From: Weissella cibaria KACC 11862
Lineage (GTDB): Bacteria; Bacillota; Bacilli; Lactobacillales; Lactobacillaceae
DNA length: 64,000 nt
Assembly (NCBI RefSeq): GCF_000193635.1
Contig: NZ_AEKT01000035.1
Coordinates: 62,001-126,000 of the forward strand
Direction: 5' to 3'
The translations under genes were made by a program, and so were the position numbers. Below the pieces are notes generated by a model. That model searched no databases. It worked only from the letters and a program-made list of their open reading frames with translations, and was not told where the DNA came from. Positions 1 through 9,102 of the stretch are shown here, piece after piece. Position 1 is the stretch's first letter; each line of letters opens with the position of its first letter.

Positions 1-494
1 TCCAAAGCAGGCTTGTCCATTGGCGTTGTCGTTGGGCTCTTCAACAACAACGTGTCAGAAATGATAGCTGATGCCATCAAACCAGCAATTTCAGCAGGAA
101 TCTCAACGTTGGCTGTTTGGAACTCATAGTACAAAACAGTTGCAACAGAACCCCATGGCTTGTTGATGAAGTACAAAGGAGCAGCTGATGAGAAGTTAAT
201 CTTGTGGTGATCGTACACACCGTAAACAGTTACGTCTGCAATGTTCGCAACTGATTGCGCAGCTTCATTGTGGTCAACCAAGAAAACTTCTTCTGTGTCA
301 GCACTTTCAATTACACGAGGTGCGTCAACCTTAAAGTAATTCAATGCAAATTGCGTTTCTGCATTTGGTGTTCCCAAAGCCACAGCCTCAGTATCTTGGT
401 TGTATGCCTTGTTCAAAAAGTATGATGCAGCGAATGCTGAAGCAATCGTGTCTGTATCAGGGTTTTGGTGTCCGAAAACCAACATCTTAGCCAT
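1..494 (-). CDS. ppaC: Manganese-dependent inorganic pyrophosphatase (partial, 3' end outside window)
   Basis: Cytoplasmic family II pyrophosphatase that hydrolyses PPi to phosphate and so pulls biosynthetic reactions forward. The visible N-terminal 164 residues begin [15 protein letters not shown], the family II motif that binds Mn. They continue with VDHNE and a DHH triad (VYDHHK), which are metal and catalytic residues of the DHH phosphoesterase fold. The start at 494 follows a GGAG box. The rest of the gene lies left of base 1, so the C-terminal DHHA2 domain cannot be checked. It is divergent from plsY. Confidence 0.93.
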   Translation of the reverse strand, partial: MAKMLVFGHQNPDTDTIASAFAASYFLNKAYNQDTEAVALGTPNAETQFALNYFKVDAPRVIESADTEEVFLVDHNEAAQSVANIADVTVYGVYDHHKINFSSAAPLYFINKPWGSVATVLYYEFQTANVEIPAEIAGLMASAIISDTLLLKSPTTTPMDKPAL

Positions 495-679
495 CAGATA
501 AATCTCCAATTTCTTTGTTTTTTCAATGATTTAATCATACACCATTTCCGACAGTTAGGCACGCAAATTAGTCAAAATTCCAACCGGCTAGTATCGACTT
601 AATCATGAATAATTAGTGCCATACCAAGAATCTGCACGGATTTAGTTAAAAATTATTAAAGGCCGGCCGACTAAAATCA

Positions 680-688
680 TGCTAAAAT
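680..688 (+). promoter_or_regulatory. Candidate extended -10 promoter of plsY
   Basis: TGCTAAAAT matches an extended -10 element, but no good -35 is visible 17 bp upstream. It would give a 5' UTR of about 65 nt containing a small GTTCTG/CAGAAC hairpin (696-712). This is inferred from pattern only. Confidence 0.35.
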
Positions 689-759
689 TGAAACTGTTCT
701 GTTTTTCAGAACATGCACTTATTCACTTTTTAAAATTGCATATCAAAGGAGTGTTAATC

Positions 760-1389
760 GTGACGATTACGCATTTTATTATTAGTTTCATTTTAGCCTA
801 TGTTTTCGGTTCAATGCCGTTTGGCTACTGGATTGGACGTCTTTTTTTTAAAAAGAACATCTTGCAACTCGGCTCTGGTAATATCGGAACCACCAACACC
901 TTTCGTGTCCTAGGTACAAAAGCCGGTGTGGCAGTCCTTATTCTGGATATCTTGAAGGGATCTGTGGGTGCGTCAATGGCAATGATTTGGGGACCGGCTC
1001 CTGCTTGGACCCACATGGTAGTTGGCCTTGGTGCCATTCTCGGTCACACTTTCTCAATGTGGATTGGGTTCAAAGGTGGCAAAGCAGTTGCCACTTCAAT
1101 GGGTGTTTTATTGACTTATAACCCACTGCTATTCGTCGTTGCCTTTGCTATCTTTTTGACAGTTATCCTGTTAACGTCGATGGTTTCAATGGCCTCAATG
1201 ATCGGCTTCACGCTCGTCAGCTTGATTTCAATCTTCTGGCTCCATGATTGGCTGCTATCTGTTATTGCGGTTGCCCTGACCATTTTCGTGTTCTATCGGC
1301 ATCGTGAAAATATTGTCCGTATCAAAAATGGTACAGAATCATTGGTTCATTTTGGTTTTGGCTATTGGCGTCAGCAAAATAATAAGTAA
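760..1389 (+). CDS. plsY: Acyl-phosphate:glycerol-3-phosphate acyltransferase PlsY
   Basis: Integral membrane enzyme that moves the acyl group from acyl-phosphate to glycerol-3-phosphate, making lysophosphatidate for phospholipid synthesis. The 209-aa length is normal. The three PlsY signatures are present: GSGNIGTTNTFRVLG near residue 40, GHTFSMWIGFKGGKAVATS near 105, and a hydrophobic C-terminal segment. Motif 2 reads GGKAVAT where GGKGVAT is usual, a mild variant. I chose the GTG start at 760 because AAGGAG lies 8 nt upstream. A longer frame from ATG 679 would put that SD inside the gene and add an unusual N-terminus. Confidence 0.93.
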   Translation: MTITHFIISFILAYVFGSMPFGYWIGRLFFKKNILQLGSGNIGTTNTFRVLGTKAGVAVLILDILKGSVGASMAMIWGPAPAWTHMVVGLGAILGHTFSMWIGFKGGKAVATSMGVLLTYNPLLFVVAFAIFLTVILLTSMVSMASMIGFTLVSLISIFWLHDWLLSVIAVALTIFVFYRHRENIVRIKNGTESLVHFGFGYWRQQNNK

Positions 1390-1391
1390 AC

Positions 1392-1421
1392 AAAAAGGAG
1401 AGCCGTTTGGCTCTCCTTTTT
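1392..1421. terminator. Bidirectional intrinsic terminator between plsY and galM
   Basis: AAAAAGGAGAGCC, loop GTTT, then GGCTCTCCTTTTT: a perfect 13-bp stem with T-runs on both strands. It can end plsY (+) and the epimerase gene (-). Confidence 0.9.
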
Positions 1422-1429
1422 GTTGTTCG

Positions 1430-2311
1430 TTAGAAAAATGTCAGTGAATATGAACCGGTAAATGTTTGAGCTGGTGCTAGTGTGTTGATGCCATACTTGT
1501 GGTGCAACTCACCATCTGCGTCAACTGTGTCGGCGATTCCCCACCAAGGTTCAATTGCCACAAATGGTGCCTCTTTAGCATATGGCGTCCAAATACCAAC
1601 GTACTTCGCGTTTTGGATATGCATGGTAACACCGTGTGACTCACTCAACTTGGCCAAAACAATCGACACTGGATTTTGGTCCAATCGCAGAATGATTGCA
1701 TCGTCCTTATAATCATCTCGACGAAGACGCAATGGAATGCGCGTGTCAAACGTTGATTCTAAATTATTGTCCAAGTACGGACCGACTAACTTGGCACGAT
1801 TGTACTTACGTTGTGGTTCAACGTTGATGTAGTAATCCGTAAACTTTTCGCCCGCTTCTAGTGGCGCACGGAACCCTGGGTGACCACCAACGGAGAAATA
1901 AATGTCATGCGTGTCGGTGTTTGTCACCACATAGGCAATGCCCAACGTATCTTGCTCTGTCAGACGGTACAACACGTCAAATTGGAAATGAAAGGGATAA
2001 ATCGAAAACGATTCATCATTATCAACCAAACGGAAGCGTGCTGTATTAGCAGTCTTCTCAACTAAATCAAATTCATTATCTCGTGCGAAACCGTGTTGGG
2101 CCATAAAGTACGTCTTATCACGATACTTGTAACGATCACCCTTTAAACGCCCAACAATGGGGAAAAGGTTCGGTGCGTGGCGGCCCCAAAAATTAGGATC
2201 GGCTTCCCACATATATTCTAGGCCACTTTCTTTATTAGTCACACTGACTAATTCAGCACCCATTTCTGAAATGACGACGGTGATACTGTCATTTTCTAGC
2301 TTGACTGACAT
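1430..2311 (-). CDS. Aldose 1-epimerase family protein (LacX/GalM-like)
   Basis: A 293-aa galactose-mutarotase-like beta-sandwich protein that probably interconverts alpha and beta anomers of aldoses. The N-terminal GRHAPNLFPIVGRL segment, QHGFARDNEF and SVGGHPGFR (the conserved active-site His region) support the LacX branch of the family. It is a single gene with its own terminator. A cre-like box lies 24 bp upstream, which suggests carbon catabolite control. The exact sugar is not evident, because no lac or gal genes lie beside it. Confidence 0.85.
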   Translation of the reverse strand: MSVKLENDSITVVISEMGAELVSVTNKESGLEYMWEADPNFWGRHAPNLFPIVGRLKGDRYKYRDKTYFMAQHGFARDNEFDLVEKTANTARFRLVDNDESFSIYPFHFQFDVLYRLTEQDTLGIAYVVTNTDTHDIYFSVGGHPGFRAPLEAGEKFTDYYINVEPQRKYNRAKLVGPYLDNNLESTFDTRIPLRLRRDDYKDDAIILRLDQNPVSIVLAKLSESHGVTMHIQNAKYVGIWTPYAKEAPFVAIEPWWGIADTVDADGELHHKYGINTLAPAQTFTGSYSLTFF

Positions 2312-2334
2312 GCTCTTCTTCCCCCAGTCCGTTC

Positions 2335-2348
2335 TGTAAACGTTTTCT
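2335..2348. promoter_or_regulatory. Candidate cre site (CcpA) upstream of the epimerase gene
   Basis: TGTAAACGTTTTCT matches the cre consensus TGNAANCGNWWNCA except for the last base. Its position 24 bp upstream of the start codon would fit CcpA repression. Confidence 0.5.
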
Positions 2349-2433
2349 TCAATATTTTTATCATAGCAAATTTTTTACATAAAATCTATGCACGAATTGT
2401 AAATGATTTTCATAAATAATCGACAGGTTTATG

Positions 2434-2468
2434 AAAAAAAGAGGTCCATGCCAAGTAACATGAACCTC
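2434..2468 (-). terminator. Intrinsic terminator of topA-xerC
   Basis: On the minus strand GAGGTTCATG pairs with CATGGACCTC (one G-U), followed by seven T residues. It lies just after the xerC stop. Confidence 0.88.
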
Positions 2469-2475
2469 AAAGTAA

Positions 2476-3393
2476 TTATTCTGTTGCTCGTGGAAAAAAA
2501 TCACGGTAACTTTTTTGTAAAGCATCCGTTGTCACGTGCGTATAAATCTGAGTTGTACTTAAACTGCTGTGGCCCAATAGTTGTTGCACCGTTCGCAAAT
2601 CAGCACCGTTATTCAGCATATCCGTTGCATATGTGTGGCGGAACATGTGCGCGGAAATCATCTGCGTCAAGCCAGCCTTCTTGGCCAATTGCTTCAGAAT
2701 GTATTCAATCCCGCTAGCCGTTAATGCCTGACCACGTTGATTAACGAATAGTTTGTCATGCATAACCGGACTTTTGGCAAGCAACTGTGGGCGGGCATCA
2801 CGTAAATAACTCGCTAGCGCATCAGCCGCATATTGACCATATGGTACAATGCGCGTCTTATTCCCCTTACCAGTTATCGTGATTACTCGGGCAGCTTGAT
2901 CTAGCATGCCTAACGTTAAGCCTGCTGCTTCCGATACACGGGCCCCCGTGCCATATAAAATCTCGAGTAACAATCGATTGCGCAATCCGAGCAGGCTCGT
3001 ATCAGCCATGACGACGTCAAAAAGTTTGTTCAATTCTTTCTCATAAAAGTATCGTGGCAAATGTTGCCCAGCCTTTTTGAGTTGTACACCTGCAAACGGG
3101 TTTGTCGTAACAACTGCGTTGCGCTCTAAAAATCGATAAAACGCCCGTAAAGAGCTCACTTTGCGCGCAATCGTCCGGCTGACGTCACCTTTTTCGTAAA
3201 GCATCGACAGAAACACACGTGCATCATACTGATCGATGGTAGTTAAATCAACTGGTTTACCATCCCCAGAATCCGTCAAGAATGCAACAAATTCAGTAAT
3301 ATCCGATTGATATGCTTTTTGGGTATCCTCAGAATATTGCCGCTCAACCCGCAAATAGTCCAAAAACAAGCCCGTCAACGTTGCCGTATCCAT
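2476..3393 (-). CDS. xerC: Tyrosine recombinase XerC
   Basis: Chromosome-dimer resolution recombinase acting with XerD at dif. The 305-aa protein has the N-terminal SAM-like core-binding domain (1-90) and a C-terminal catalytic domain. The catalytic set is complete: R152 (GTGARVSEA), K176 (GKGNKTR), H249-xx-R252 (HMFRHTYAT), H275 (LLGHSSLST) and Tyr284. It starts 2 bp after the topA stop, so the two are co-transcribed, as in many Firmicutes, where topA and xerC are neighbours. This context argues for the housekeeping XerC rather than a mobile-element integrase. No trmFO or hslVU follows here. Confidence 0.93.
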   Translation of the reverse strand: MDTATLTGLFLDYLRVERQYSEDTQKAYQSDITEFVAFLTDSGDGKPVDLTTIDQYDARVFLSMLYEKGDVSRTIARKVSSLRAFYRFLERNAVVTTNPFAGVQLKKAGQHLPRYFYEKELNKLFDVVMADTSLLGLRNRLLLEILYGTGARVSEAAGLTLGMLDQAARVITITGKGNKTRIVPYGQYAADALASYLRDARPQLLAKSPVMHDKLFVNQRGQALTASGIEYILKQLAKKAGLTQMISAHMFRHTYATDMLNNGADLRTVQQLLGHSSLSTTQIYTHVTTDALQKSYRDFFPRATE

Positions 3394-3395
3394 CT

Positions 3396-5525
3396 TTATT
3401 TTGCCTGCTCTGTTTCTTTTTCAGCCTTAGTATCTGCAACTTCTTCGTCGTCCTTTGGTGTCGTACCATCAGCACGCGTCTTCTCAGTTGGCTTGTCCCA
3501 TGAGACAAAATCACAATCTGGGTAACGTGAGCAACCATAAAATGTGCGACCACGCTTCGTCTTTCGCTCAACAATTTGTCCGATACCACACTTTGGGCAA
3601 CCAAGTCCAATTTCTTCAACAATCGTTTGTGTGTTACGACAATCAGGGAATCGAGAACAAGCGTAGAACTTACCATAGCGTCCCATCTTTTCAAGCATCG
3701 GTGCCCCACAGACGTCACAATTGAAGCCAGCCAAACGGTCCTTTAATACAATCTTTTCCATTTCCGTTTCGGCTTTCGTTAACTCCTTAGAAAACGGCTT
3801 GAAGAAATCGTCTATCACTTTGACCCAATTTTCTTTGCCTGCCTCAACGTTATCTAAGCTCGTTTCAACTTCAGCTGTAAATTTAATGTTTGTCACATCT
3901 GGGAAAAATTCTTGCACTGTATTTTGGACCAACTCACCTAGTTCGGTTGGCACAAATTTCTTCGCATCAATTCGGACGTAGCCACGCTTCTGAATCGTTT
4001 CAATCGTCGCAGCATACGTTGATGGTCGACCAACGCCATTCTCTTCAAGTGCCTTAACTAAGGCCGCTTCAGTATAGCGGGCAGGCGGTTGGGTAAAGTG
4101 CTGTTCAGGTGACATTTTAGCCAACTGAACCAAGTCGCCAACCGTTAACGTTGGTAGCTTGTTATCCTTTTCCTTCGCAGCCGGATACGCCTTCGTAAAT
4201 CCAGCAAACTTCGTCTTTGAACCATTGGCACGGAACATCACCCCGTTTTGCTCAATCGTAACTGCCATGGTATCCAAAATTTCAGGCGTCATTTGACTTG
4301 CCACAAAACGTGACCAGATGAGTTGATACAACTTAAACTGGTCATTCGTCAACTTATCCTTAATCGACGCTGGTGTCCGGAAAACCGACGTTGGTCGAAT
4401 TGCTTCGTGGGCATCTTGGGCACCTTCTTGTTGCTTACCTTGGACTGGCTTAGTTGCTGCGTACTCAGCACCATATTCTTCATGAATAAACGTTGACGCA
4501 TCAGCCTTGGCGATTTCAGAAATTCGCGTTGAATCGGTACGCATGTAGGTAATTAATCCAACACTACCCTCTTTACCCCCTAAGTTGATACCTTCATACA
4601 ACTGTTGTGCCGCCATCATTGTTTTCCGGGTGCGGAAGTTTAACTGGGTGTTCGCAGTTTGTTGCAAAGTTGATGTCGTAAAGGCCGGCTGTGGATTACG
4701 CTTGCGTTCCTTAGCTTCAACCTTGGTAATATCAAAATCACTCTTTTGATTAAGGCGTCGTAAGATATCTTGAACAGCTTCATTATCGGGCAATTCCAAT
4801 TTCTTACCGTCAACGCCATAAAAAGTGGCTTTAAAGGTCGTTTTGTCCTTCTTGAACTCTGAGTCCATTGTCCAATACTCATCCGGTTGGAAGGCCTGAA
4901 TTTCATTTTCACGTGCAATAACGAGCCCTAGTGCGACAGATTGCACACGGCCAGCAGACAAGCCTTTTTTAACCTTCTTCCACAAAATTGGTGAAATTGA
5001 GTAACCAACCAAACGATCCAAGACACGTCGAGCCTGTTGGGCATCTACAAGATCCATATCAATCTTACGTGGCTGCTTAAAAGCGTCCTTAACCGCATCT
5101 TTGGTGATTTCGTTGAACACAACTCGGTTTTCACCAGACTCTAAATCCAAATCTAAAATGTGTGACAAATGCCAAGCAATGGCCTCCCCTTCACGATCCG
5201 GGTCGGATGCCAAGTAAACATGTTTAGCGGCCTTTGCATCTTTCTTTAGCCCCTTGATCACATCTCCTTTACCACGAATATTAATGTACTTTGGTGCGTA
5301 ATCATTCTCGATATCAACACCCATGGTTGACTTTGGCAAATCACGAATGTGGCCAATACTAGCAACCACCTTATATGTGCTACCTAGATACTTTTCAATC
5401 GTTTTCGCTTTCGATGGAGACTCAACGATTACCAAGTTTTTCTTTGGCTTCGCCTTAGACTTTGTTTTGGCTTTCGTAGTCGTCGCACGCTTTTTAGCTG
5501 GCTTTTTTTCTGTTTCTGTTGCCAT
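3396..5525 (-). CDS. topA: DNA topoisomerase I
   Basis: Type IA topoisomerase that relaxes negative supercoils. At 709 aa it begins with a Lys/Ala/Thr-rich tail of about 30 residues before the TOPRIM domain ([18 protein letters not shown]). TOPRIM acidic residues sit in [15 protein letters not shown] (106-120). The catalytic Tyr is Y327 in [12 protein letters not shown]. Two C-terminal zinc fingers are visible (CDVCG...CSRFPDC and CPKCG...CSRYPDC), followed by an acidic tail. The basic N-terminal extension is longer than in Bacillus and probably adds nonspecific DNA contact (inference). A promoter lies 74-103 bp upstream. Confidence 0.97.
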   Translation of the reverse strand: MATETEKKPAKKRATTTKAKTKSKAKPKKNLVIVESPSKAKTIEKYLGSTYKVVASIGHIRDLPKSTMGVDIENDYAPKYINIRGKGDVIKGLKKDAKAAKHVYLASDPDREGEAIAWHLSHILDLDLESGENRVVFNEITKDAVKDAFKQPRKIDMDLVDAQQARRVLDRLVGYSISPILWKKVKKGLSAGRVQSVALGLVIARENEIQAFQPDEYWTMDSEFKKDKTTFKATFYGVDGKKLELPDNEAVQDILRRLNQKSDFDITKVEAKERKRNPQPAFTTSTLQQTANTQLNFRTRKTMMAAQQLYEGINLGGKEGSVGLITYMRTDSTRISEIAKADASTFIHEEYGAEYAATKPVQGKQQEGAQDAHEAIRPTSVFRTPASIKDKLTNDQFKLYQLIWSRFVASQMTPEILDTMAVTIEQNGVMFRANGSKTKFAGFTKAYPAAKEKDNKLPTLTVGDLVQLAKMSPEQHFTQPPARYTEAALVKALEENGVGRPSTYAATIETIQKRGYVRIDAKKFVPTELGELVQNTVQEFFPDVTNIKFTAEVETSLDNVEAGKENWVKVIDDFFKPFSKELTKAETEMEKIVLKDRLAGFNCDVCGAPMLEKMGRYGKFYACSRFPDCRNTQTIVEEIGLGCPKCGIGQIVERKTKRGRTFYGCSRYPDCDFVSWDKPTEKTRADGTTPKDDEEVADTKAEKETEQAK

Positions 5526-5598
5526 GGCGTGGACCTCTTTTCTGTTAGTTTTTTGTTTTCTTCTATATATAGCAGTTAAAATGCTCTATCACTAAAGT

Positions 5599-5628
5599 AC
5601 TATACACTACCTGTCTAGAATTTGACAA
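5599..5628 (-). promoter_or_regulatory. Promoter of topA-xerC
   Basis: On the minus strand TTGTCA (5628-5623) and TATAGT (5604-5599) are separated by 18 bp, a good sigma-70/SigA match. It lies upstream of the topA start, in the gap after dprA. Confidence 0.65.
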
Positions 5629-5655
5629 ATGCTAACTAGGTCATCTGTGAAACAT

Positions 5656-6525
5656 TTACCAAGCGTTAACGTACTCTGCCAAAATCTGGGCTGGCGAAAT
5701 AAGCGGTATTGCGCCTGCTACAATTAATGCGTTAGTCCCTGCCGAAAGTGGGTTAGTCACTGGACCTGGCACCGCCATCACAACCCGATTTTCATCAAGA
5801 GCTACATTGGCCGTAATTAACGATCCCGATTTTTGGCGTGCTTCAACGATAACAGTTGCTTGGGCTAACCCGGCAATAATGCGGTTTCGTTCCGGAAAGT
5901 GATGCTTTGCCGGGGGCTCCCATGGTAAATACTCACTTAAGATGAGTCCCTGCTGACTGATTTGGGTTTGCAAATTATCACGCCGCTTTGGATAAGCCAC
6001 GTCAACGCCGGTTCCAATCACAGCGATTGTTTGCCCACCATGCGCCAGGGTGCCCCGATGGACAGCTTCGTCTGTACCTCGTGCTAAACCTGATACGGTG
6101 ACCAATTGCGCGCTAACCAAGTGCGGTAGCCATGTCGCCAATACTTGCTGACCATACGGCGTCAATTCACGTGCCCCCACAATGGCCACACATGCCCGAT
6201 TTACCAAGGTAAAATCACCTTGAAAGAAAAGACAAAGTGGTGGTTGGGCAATTTCTCTTAGTAGTTCTGGATAGGCATCATCAGCCAAGGTGACCACTGA
6301 GTATTGTTTGACCAAATTGTAAACACGACGTAGTTCTCCCGACCGTATCGCGTCTCTAATTTTAGTTTGGGCATCAGCAGACAATTCCGTCAATGTAAAT
6401 ATTTCTTGCAACGTCAATCGCTGGCGCTGTGTTTCTTGCAAAAATTGCCAAATTTTATGACGCCCCATTAAACCAATTCCCGGTAATAATCGAACCCATA
6501 ATAAAAAATCACGTCGTGTCATCAT
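5656..6525 (-). CDS. dprA: DNA-processing protein DprA
   Basis: Rossmann-fold protein that binds incoming single-stranded DNA during transformation and loads RecA. Hallmarks are GARELTPYG (near residue 115), VSGLARGTDEAVHRG, VIGTGVDVAYPKRRDNL, FPERNRIIAGL and VEARQKSGSLITANVAL. The 289-aa length is normal. Translation may begin at the second of two adjacent ATGs (6522), which sits better behind GGAGGG. It is last in the SGNH-ypmS-yozE-rbgA-rnhB-dprA run. Adjacent rnhB and dprA are common in Lactobacillales. Its presence hints at latent competence but does not prove it. Confidence 0.94.
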   Translation of the reverse strand: MMTRRDFLLWVRLLPGIGLMGRHKIWQFLQETQRQRLTLQEIFTLTELSADAQTKIRDAIRSGELRRVYNLVKQYSVVTLADDAYPELLREIAQPPLCLFFQGDFTLVNRACVAIVGARELTPYGQQVLATWLPHLVSAQLVTVSGLARGTDEAVHRGTLAHGGQTIAVIGTGVDVAYPKRRDNLQTQISQQGLILSEYLPWEPPAKHHFPERNRIIAGLAQATVIVEARQKSGSLITANVALDENRVVMAVPGPVTNPLSAGTNALIVAGAIPLISPAQILAEYVNAW

Positions 6526-6593
6526 ATCCCTCCTAACCAGGAAAGACGTTACACAACGTGATTTTTCTTTTTTACAACGGTTTCTAAGTCCGT

Positions 6594-7358
6594 TTATGCC
6601 AAGTATTGTTTCACCGGCGCAAACGTTCGTCGGTGGATTGGTGTGACACCGTAGGCAGCTAGACCTGCCAAATGCTCAGCTGTACCATAACCAGCATTGT
6701 GATCAAAGCCATATCCAGGATAGTCAACCGCATACGCCGCCATTAAGTCATCACGGAAATTTTTAGCCAAAATTGACGCTGCTCCGATTGAAATGCTCCG
6801 ATCGTCACCTTTAATTAGCTTCTCTTGTGGCAACGGTAAATCAACCGTCATCGCGTCAATCAGTAAACCATCGACCTGAACGGATAAATTCTCAATGGCC
6901 TGTTTCATCGCCACCCGTGACGCCTCATAAATATTCAATGTGTCGATAGCAGCAGCATCAACAACACCAAACGCGAAGGCAACTACTTCTTCTTTAATTG
7001 CCGCATCCAAGGCCAATCGGGCTTTCTCGGACAATTGCTTTGAATCATGAACTGCCAACAAATCAAATTGATCATCAATTACAACCGCTGCCGCCACCAC
7101 TGGACCAGCTAACGGGCCGCGACCAACTTCATCAACCCCAGCTAAGACAAGGCCCTCCGACCAAGCATCTCGTTCAAACGAAAGTCGGGCCTGAAAGGCT
7201 GCCAACTTTTCAGCTTGTTTCTGTTGCTGCTTTTCGTAACGATCAAGTAATTTTTGCACACCGATTCGGTCATCCTGTCGCCAGCGTACTAAATCAGCTG
7301 CCGTTGGCTGCGCTGCCAGGGCTAGCTTAATGGCCGAAATCGTCTCAGCTTTAGTCAT
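6594..7358 (-). CDS. rnhB: Ribonuclease HII
   Basis: Removes RNA from RNA-DNA hybrids and single misincorporated ribonucleotides. Motifs: GVDEVGRGPLAGPVVAAAV (first catalytic Asp and Glu), DSKQLSEKAR, and a downstream Asp in LLIDAMTVDLPL. I place the start at ATG 7358, which overlaps the rbgA stop by 8 bp and has GGAGAAG 8 nt upstream, giving 254 aa. A longer reading from 7394 would lie inside rbgA. The overlap implies translational coupling to rbgA. Confidence 0.94.
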   Translation of the reverse strand: MTKAETISAIKLALAAQPTAADLVRWRQDDRIGVQKLLDRYEKQQQKQAEKLAAFQARLSFERDAWSEGLVLAGVDEVGRGPLAGPVVAAAVVIDDQFDLLAVHDSKQLSEKARLALDAAIKEEVVAFAFGVVDAAAIDTLNIYEASRVAMKQAIENLSVQVDGLLIDAMTVDLPLPQEKLIKGDDRSISIGAASILAKNFRDDLMAAYAVDYPGYGFDHNAGYGTAEHLAGLAAYGVTPIHRRTFAPVKQYLA

Positions 7359-8223
7359 CAACCACTTCTCCGATGTGATCTTCTGGCATTTCAACCGTGT
7401 ATGTGCCTAACTTACCACGACGCAAATCAAGCAACATCCGTTCAGCTGCGCGATCATAATCATCCTTAAAGCCTAACTTTTGGGTAATCAGTAATAACAG
7501 TTCAACGTCGGTGTTCGTTTCCCAAGCGTCGTCTGCCAAATGATAACGTGCCACGATAGCATCTGGATTATATGTCCGCATAAACTTTAAAGTCGCCAAC
7601 GCAATATCATCTTGGTTAATCAATTGGTCCTTAATTGCCCCAGTCATCGCCAGGTGCTCACCAACGCGTTGATCTTCAAACTTTGGCCATAACACTCCCG
7701 GCGTGTCCAAAAGCTCCAAGTTGGTCGGTGTCTTCAACCATTGCAACTTCTTTGTTACACCAGGACGATCACCTGTAATCGCAACATTCTTCGTGACCAA
7801 GTGATTCAACAACGTCGACTTACCAACGTTCGGAATTCCTGCAACAAGGGCACGAATTGGCTTATCTTTGACGCCTTTTTCTTCAAGGGCGGCCCACTTA
7901 TCGGCTAATACCTTGCGCGCAGCCTTCGTCATAATTTGTGGCGTTTTGTGACCACGAGTGTCTAATGCAACGACTTCAAGGCCTTGATCCACGAAATACT
8001 TAGTCCAAGCCTTAGTTCGCTCAGGATCAGCCAAGTCTGTCTTCGTCATCACCAACAAACGCGGCTTGTTCCCCAACACCTCATCCAGTTCAGGGTTACG
8101 TGATGAAACTGGGATACGAGCATCCACCAATTCAAACACAATATCAACGTACTTTAAATTCTCACGCATTAAGCGGAAGGCTTTGGCCATGTGACCAGGG
8201 AACCATTGAATAATTTGGGCCAT
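7351..8223 (-). CDS. rbgA: Ribosome biogenesis GTPase YlqF/RbgA
   Basis: GTPase required for late assembly of the 50S subunit. The 290-aa protein begins MAQIIQWFPGHMAKAFR, the diagnostic RbgA N-terminus. It has the circularly permuted G-motif order: G4 (MTKTDLAD) comes before G1 (GIPNVGKST), then G2 and G3 (LLDTPGVLWP). The start at 8223 has AGAAAGGAG upstream; the longer frame to 8337 has no RBS and an atypical sequence. It lies upstream of rnhB, the conserved rbgA-rnhB pair of Firmicutes. Confidence 0.95.
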   Translation of the reverse strand: MAQIIQWFPGHMAKAFRLMRENLKYVDIVFELVDARIPVSSRNPELDEVLGNKPRLLVMTKTDLADPERTKAWTKYFVDQGLEVVALDTRGHKTPQIMTKAARKVLADKWAALEEKGVKDKPIRALVAGIPNVGKSTLLNHLVTKNVAITGDRPGVTKKLQWLKTPTNLELLDTPGVLWPKFEDQRVGEHLAMTGAIKDQLINQDDIALATLKFMRTYNPDAIVARYHLADDAWETNTDVELLLLITQKLGFKDDYDRAAERMLLDLRRGKLGTYTVEMPEDHIGEVVDD

Positions 8224-8266
8224 AATAGACTCCTTTCTATGTATGGTGGTAACCCACCAATTCGTC

Positions 8267-8488
8267 CTATTCTTCTGATGCCAAGTAACGAGACCAAGCT
8301 TCATCAAAAATCGACATACTATGCAAGTAACTTGCATTTTCTTCTAAATAACGAGACAAGCTTTCAAAATCTTCCGCTTGTTTTGGAAATTGATGGTCGT
8401 AAAACGCGGCATTGGCAAACGTTTGCACTTCGTCAAACGTTACCGGATTGCGTTGCGTCATCAACCATGAAAAAAATGGACGTCGCAT
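8267..8488 (-). CDS. YozE family protein
   Basis: A 73-aa acidic protein of the YozE SAM-like fold family (DUF1250), recognised from RRPFFSWLMTQRNP, FPKQAEDFESLSRYLEE and the aromatic C-terminus. Members are short helical proteins of unknown molecular role. The ATG overlaps the ypmS stop by one base (TAATG), so it is probably translated by coupling to ypmS. Confidence 0.85.
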   Translation of the reverse strand: MRRPFFSWLMTQRNPVTFDEVQTFANAAFYDHQFPKQAEDFESLSRYLEENASYLHSMSIFDEAWSRYLASEE

Positions 8489-9102
8489 TATCGTGTAAAT
8501 CCTCCGCGGAAAACAAATTTGTTCTGGGCCGGCTCGATTGTCACCGCTTTAAACCGCATATCATTAACCTTCGGCGTCTTACCGAGATCGATGAGAATGG
8601 TTTGCTTTGACGTGTTAATGTTTAGCCAGTCTGGCAAGTTCATCATGTTGCCGATATAGCCCATAACGTACTTAACAGGCAATGGTAGTTGTCCAACGGC
8701 GACCGAATCAGCATGCAATAGAATGCCACCGTGTTTTGTTACTTCTGGCGTCATCTTCATACCAAAATCGACATTTTGACCCAAGAGCTTGTATGTACCA
8801 TACACCATCATGCCAGTTTTTGTCATTTCAAAACGGAATTTATTTTTTAATGACGGATCATCATTTAAGTATTTTTCAACAATCGCATTAAGCTCAGTGC
8901 GATCGACGCTGACTTCAAAAGCCGCCTGACTGAGTTGTGGTTGCGTATCTACCGCTTGTTGTCGGTCCTGTGGTAATAAAAGCAAGCCAATCACAATCAA
9001 TACCATCACAACAATCGTGGCACCTACACCTGTAATGATACCTTGTACGCGATCACGACTAGGCATAACAAAACCGAATCGTGTTACCTTACGTCGTTGC
9101 AT
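8488..9102 (-). CDS. YpmS family membrane-anchored protein (DUF2140)
   Basis: The 204-aa protein has a basic cytoplasmic N-terminus, one transmembrane helix (about residues 20-42) and an extracytoplasmic domain of the YpmS/DUF2140 type. That domain is recognisable from LNAIVEKYLND and the repeated beta-strand pattern. Its function is unknown. Its ATG directly follows the stop of the SGNH hydrolase gene, mirroring the ypmR-ypmS order of Bacillus, so the two products may act together at the cell surface (inference). Confidence 0.8.
   Translation of the reverse strand: MQRRKVTRFGFVMPSRDRVQGIITGVGATIVVMVLIVIGLLLLPQDRQQAVDTQPQLSQAAFEVSVDRTELNAIVEKYLNDDPSLKNKFRFEMTKTGMMVYGTYKLLGQNVDFGMKMTPEVTKHGGILLHADSVAVGQLPLPVKYVMGYIGNMMNLPDWLNINTSKQTILIDLGKTPKVNDMRFKAVTIEPAQNKFVFRGGFTR

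Noticed and set aside
661-668. GGCCGGCC octamer upstream of plsY
   Set aside because: A palindromic 8-mer that can occur by chance; no associated repeat or function is visible.
2476-3393. XerC-like recombinase as an integrase marking a mobile element
   Set aside because: It is directly downstream of topA as in other Firmicutes, has no att-like repeats and no phage or plasmid genes nearby.
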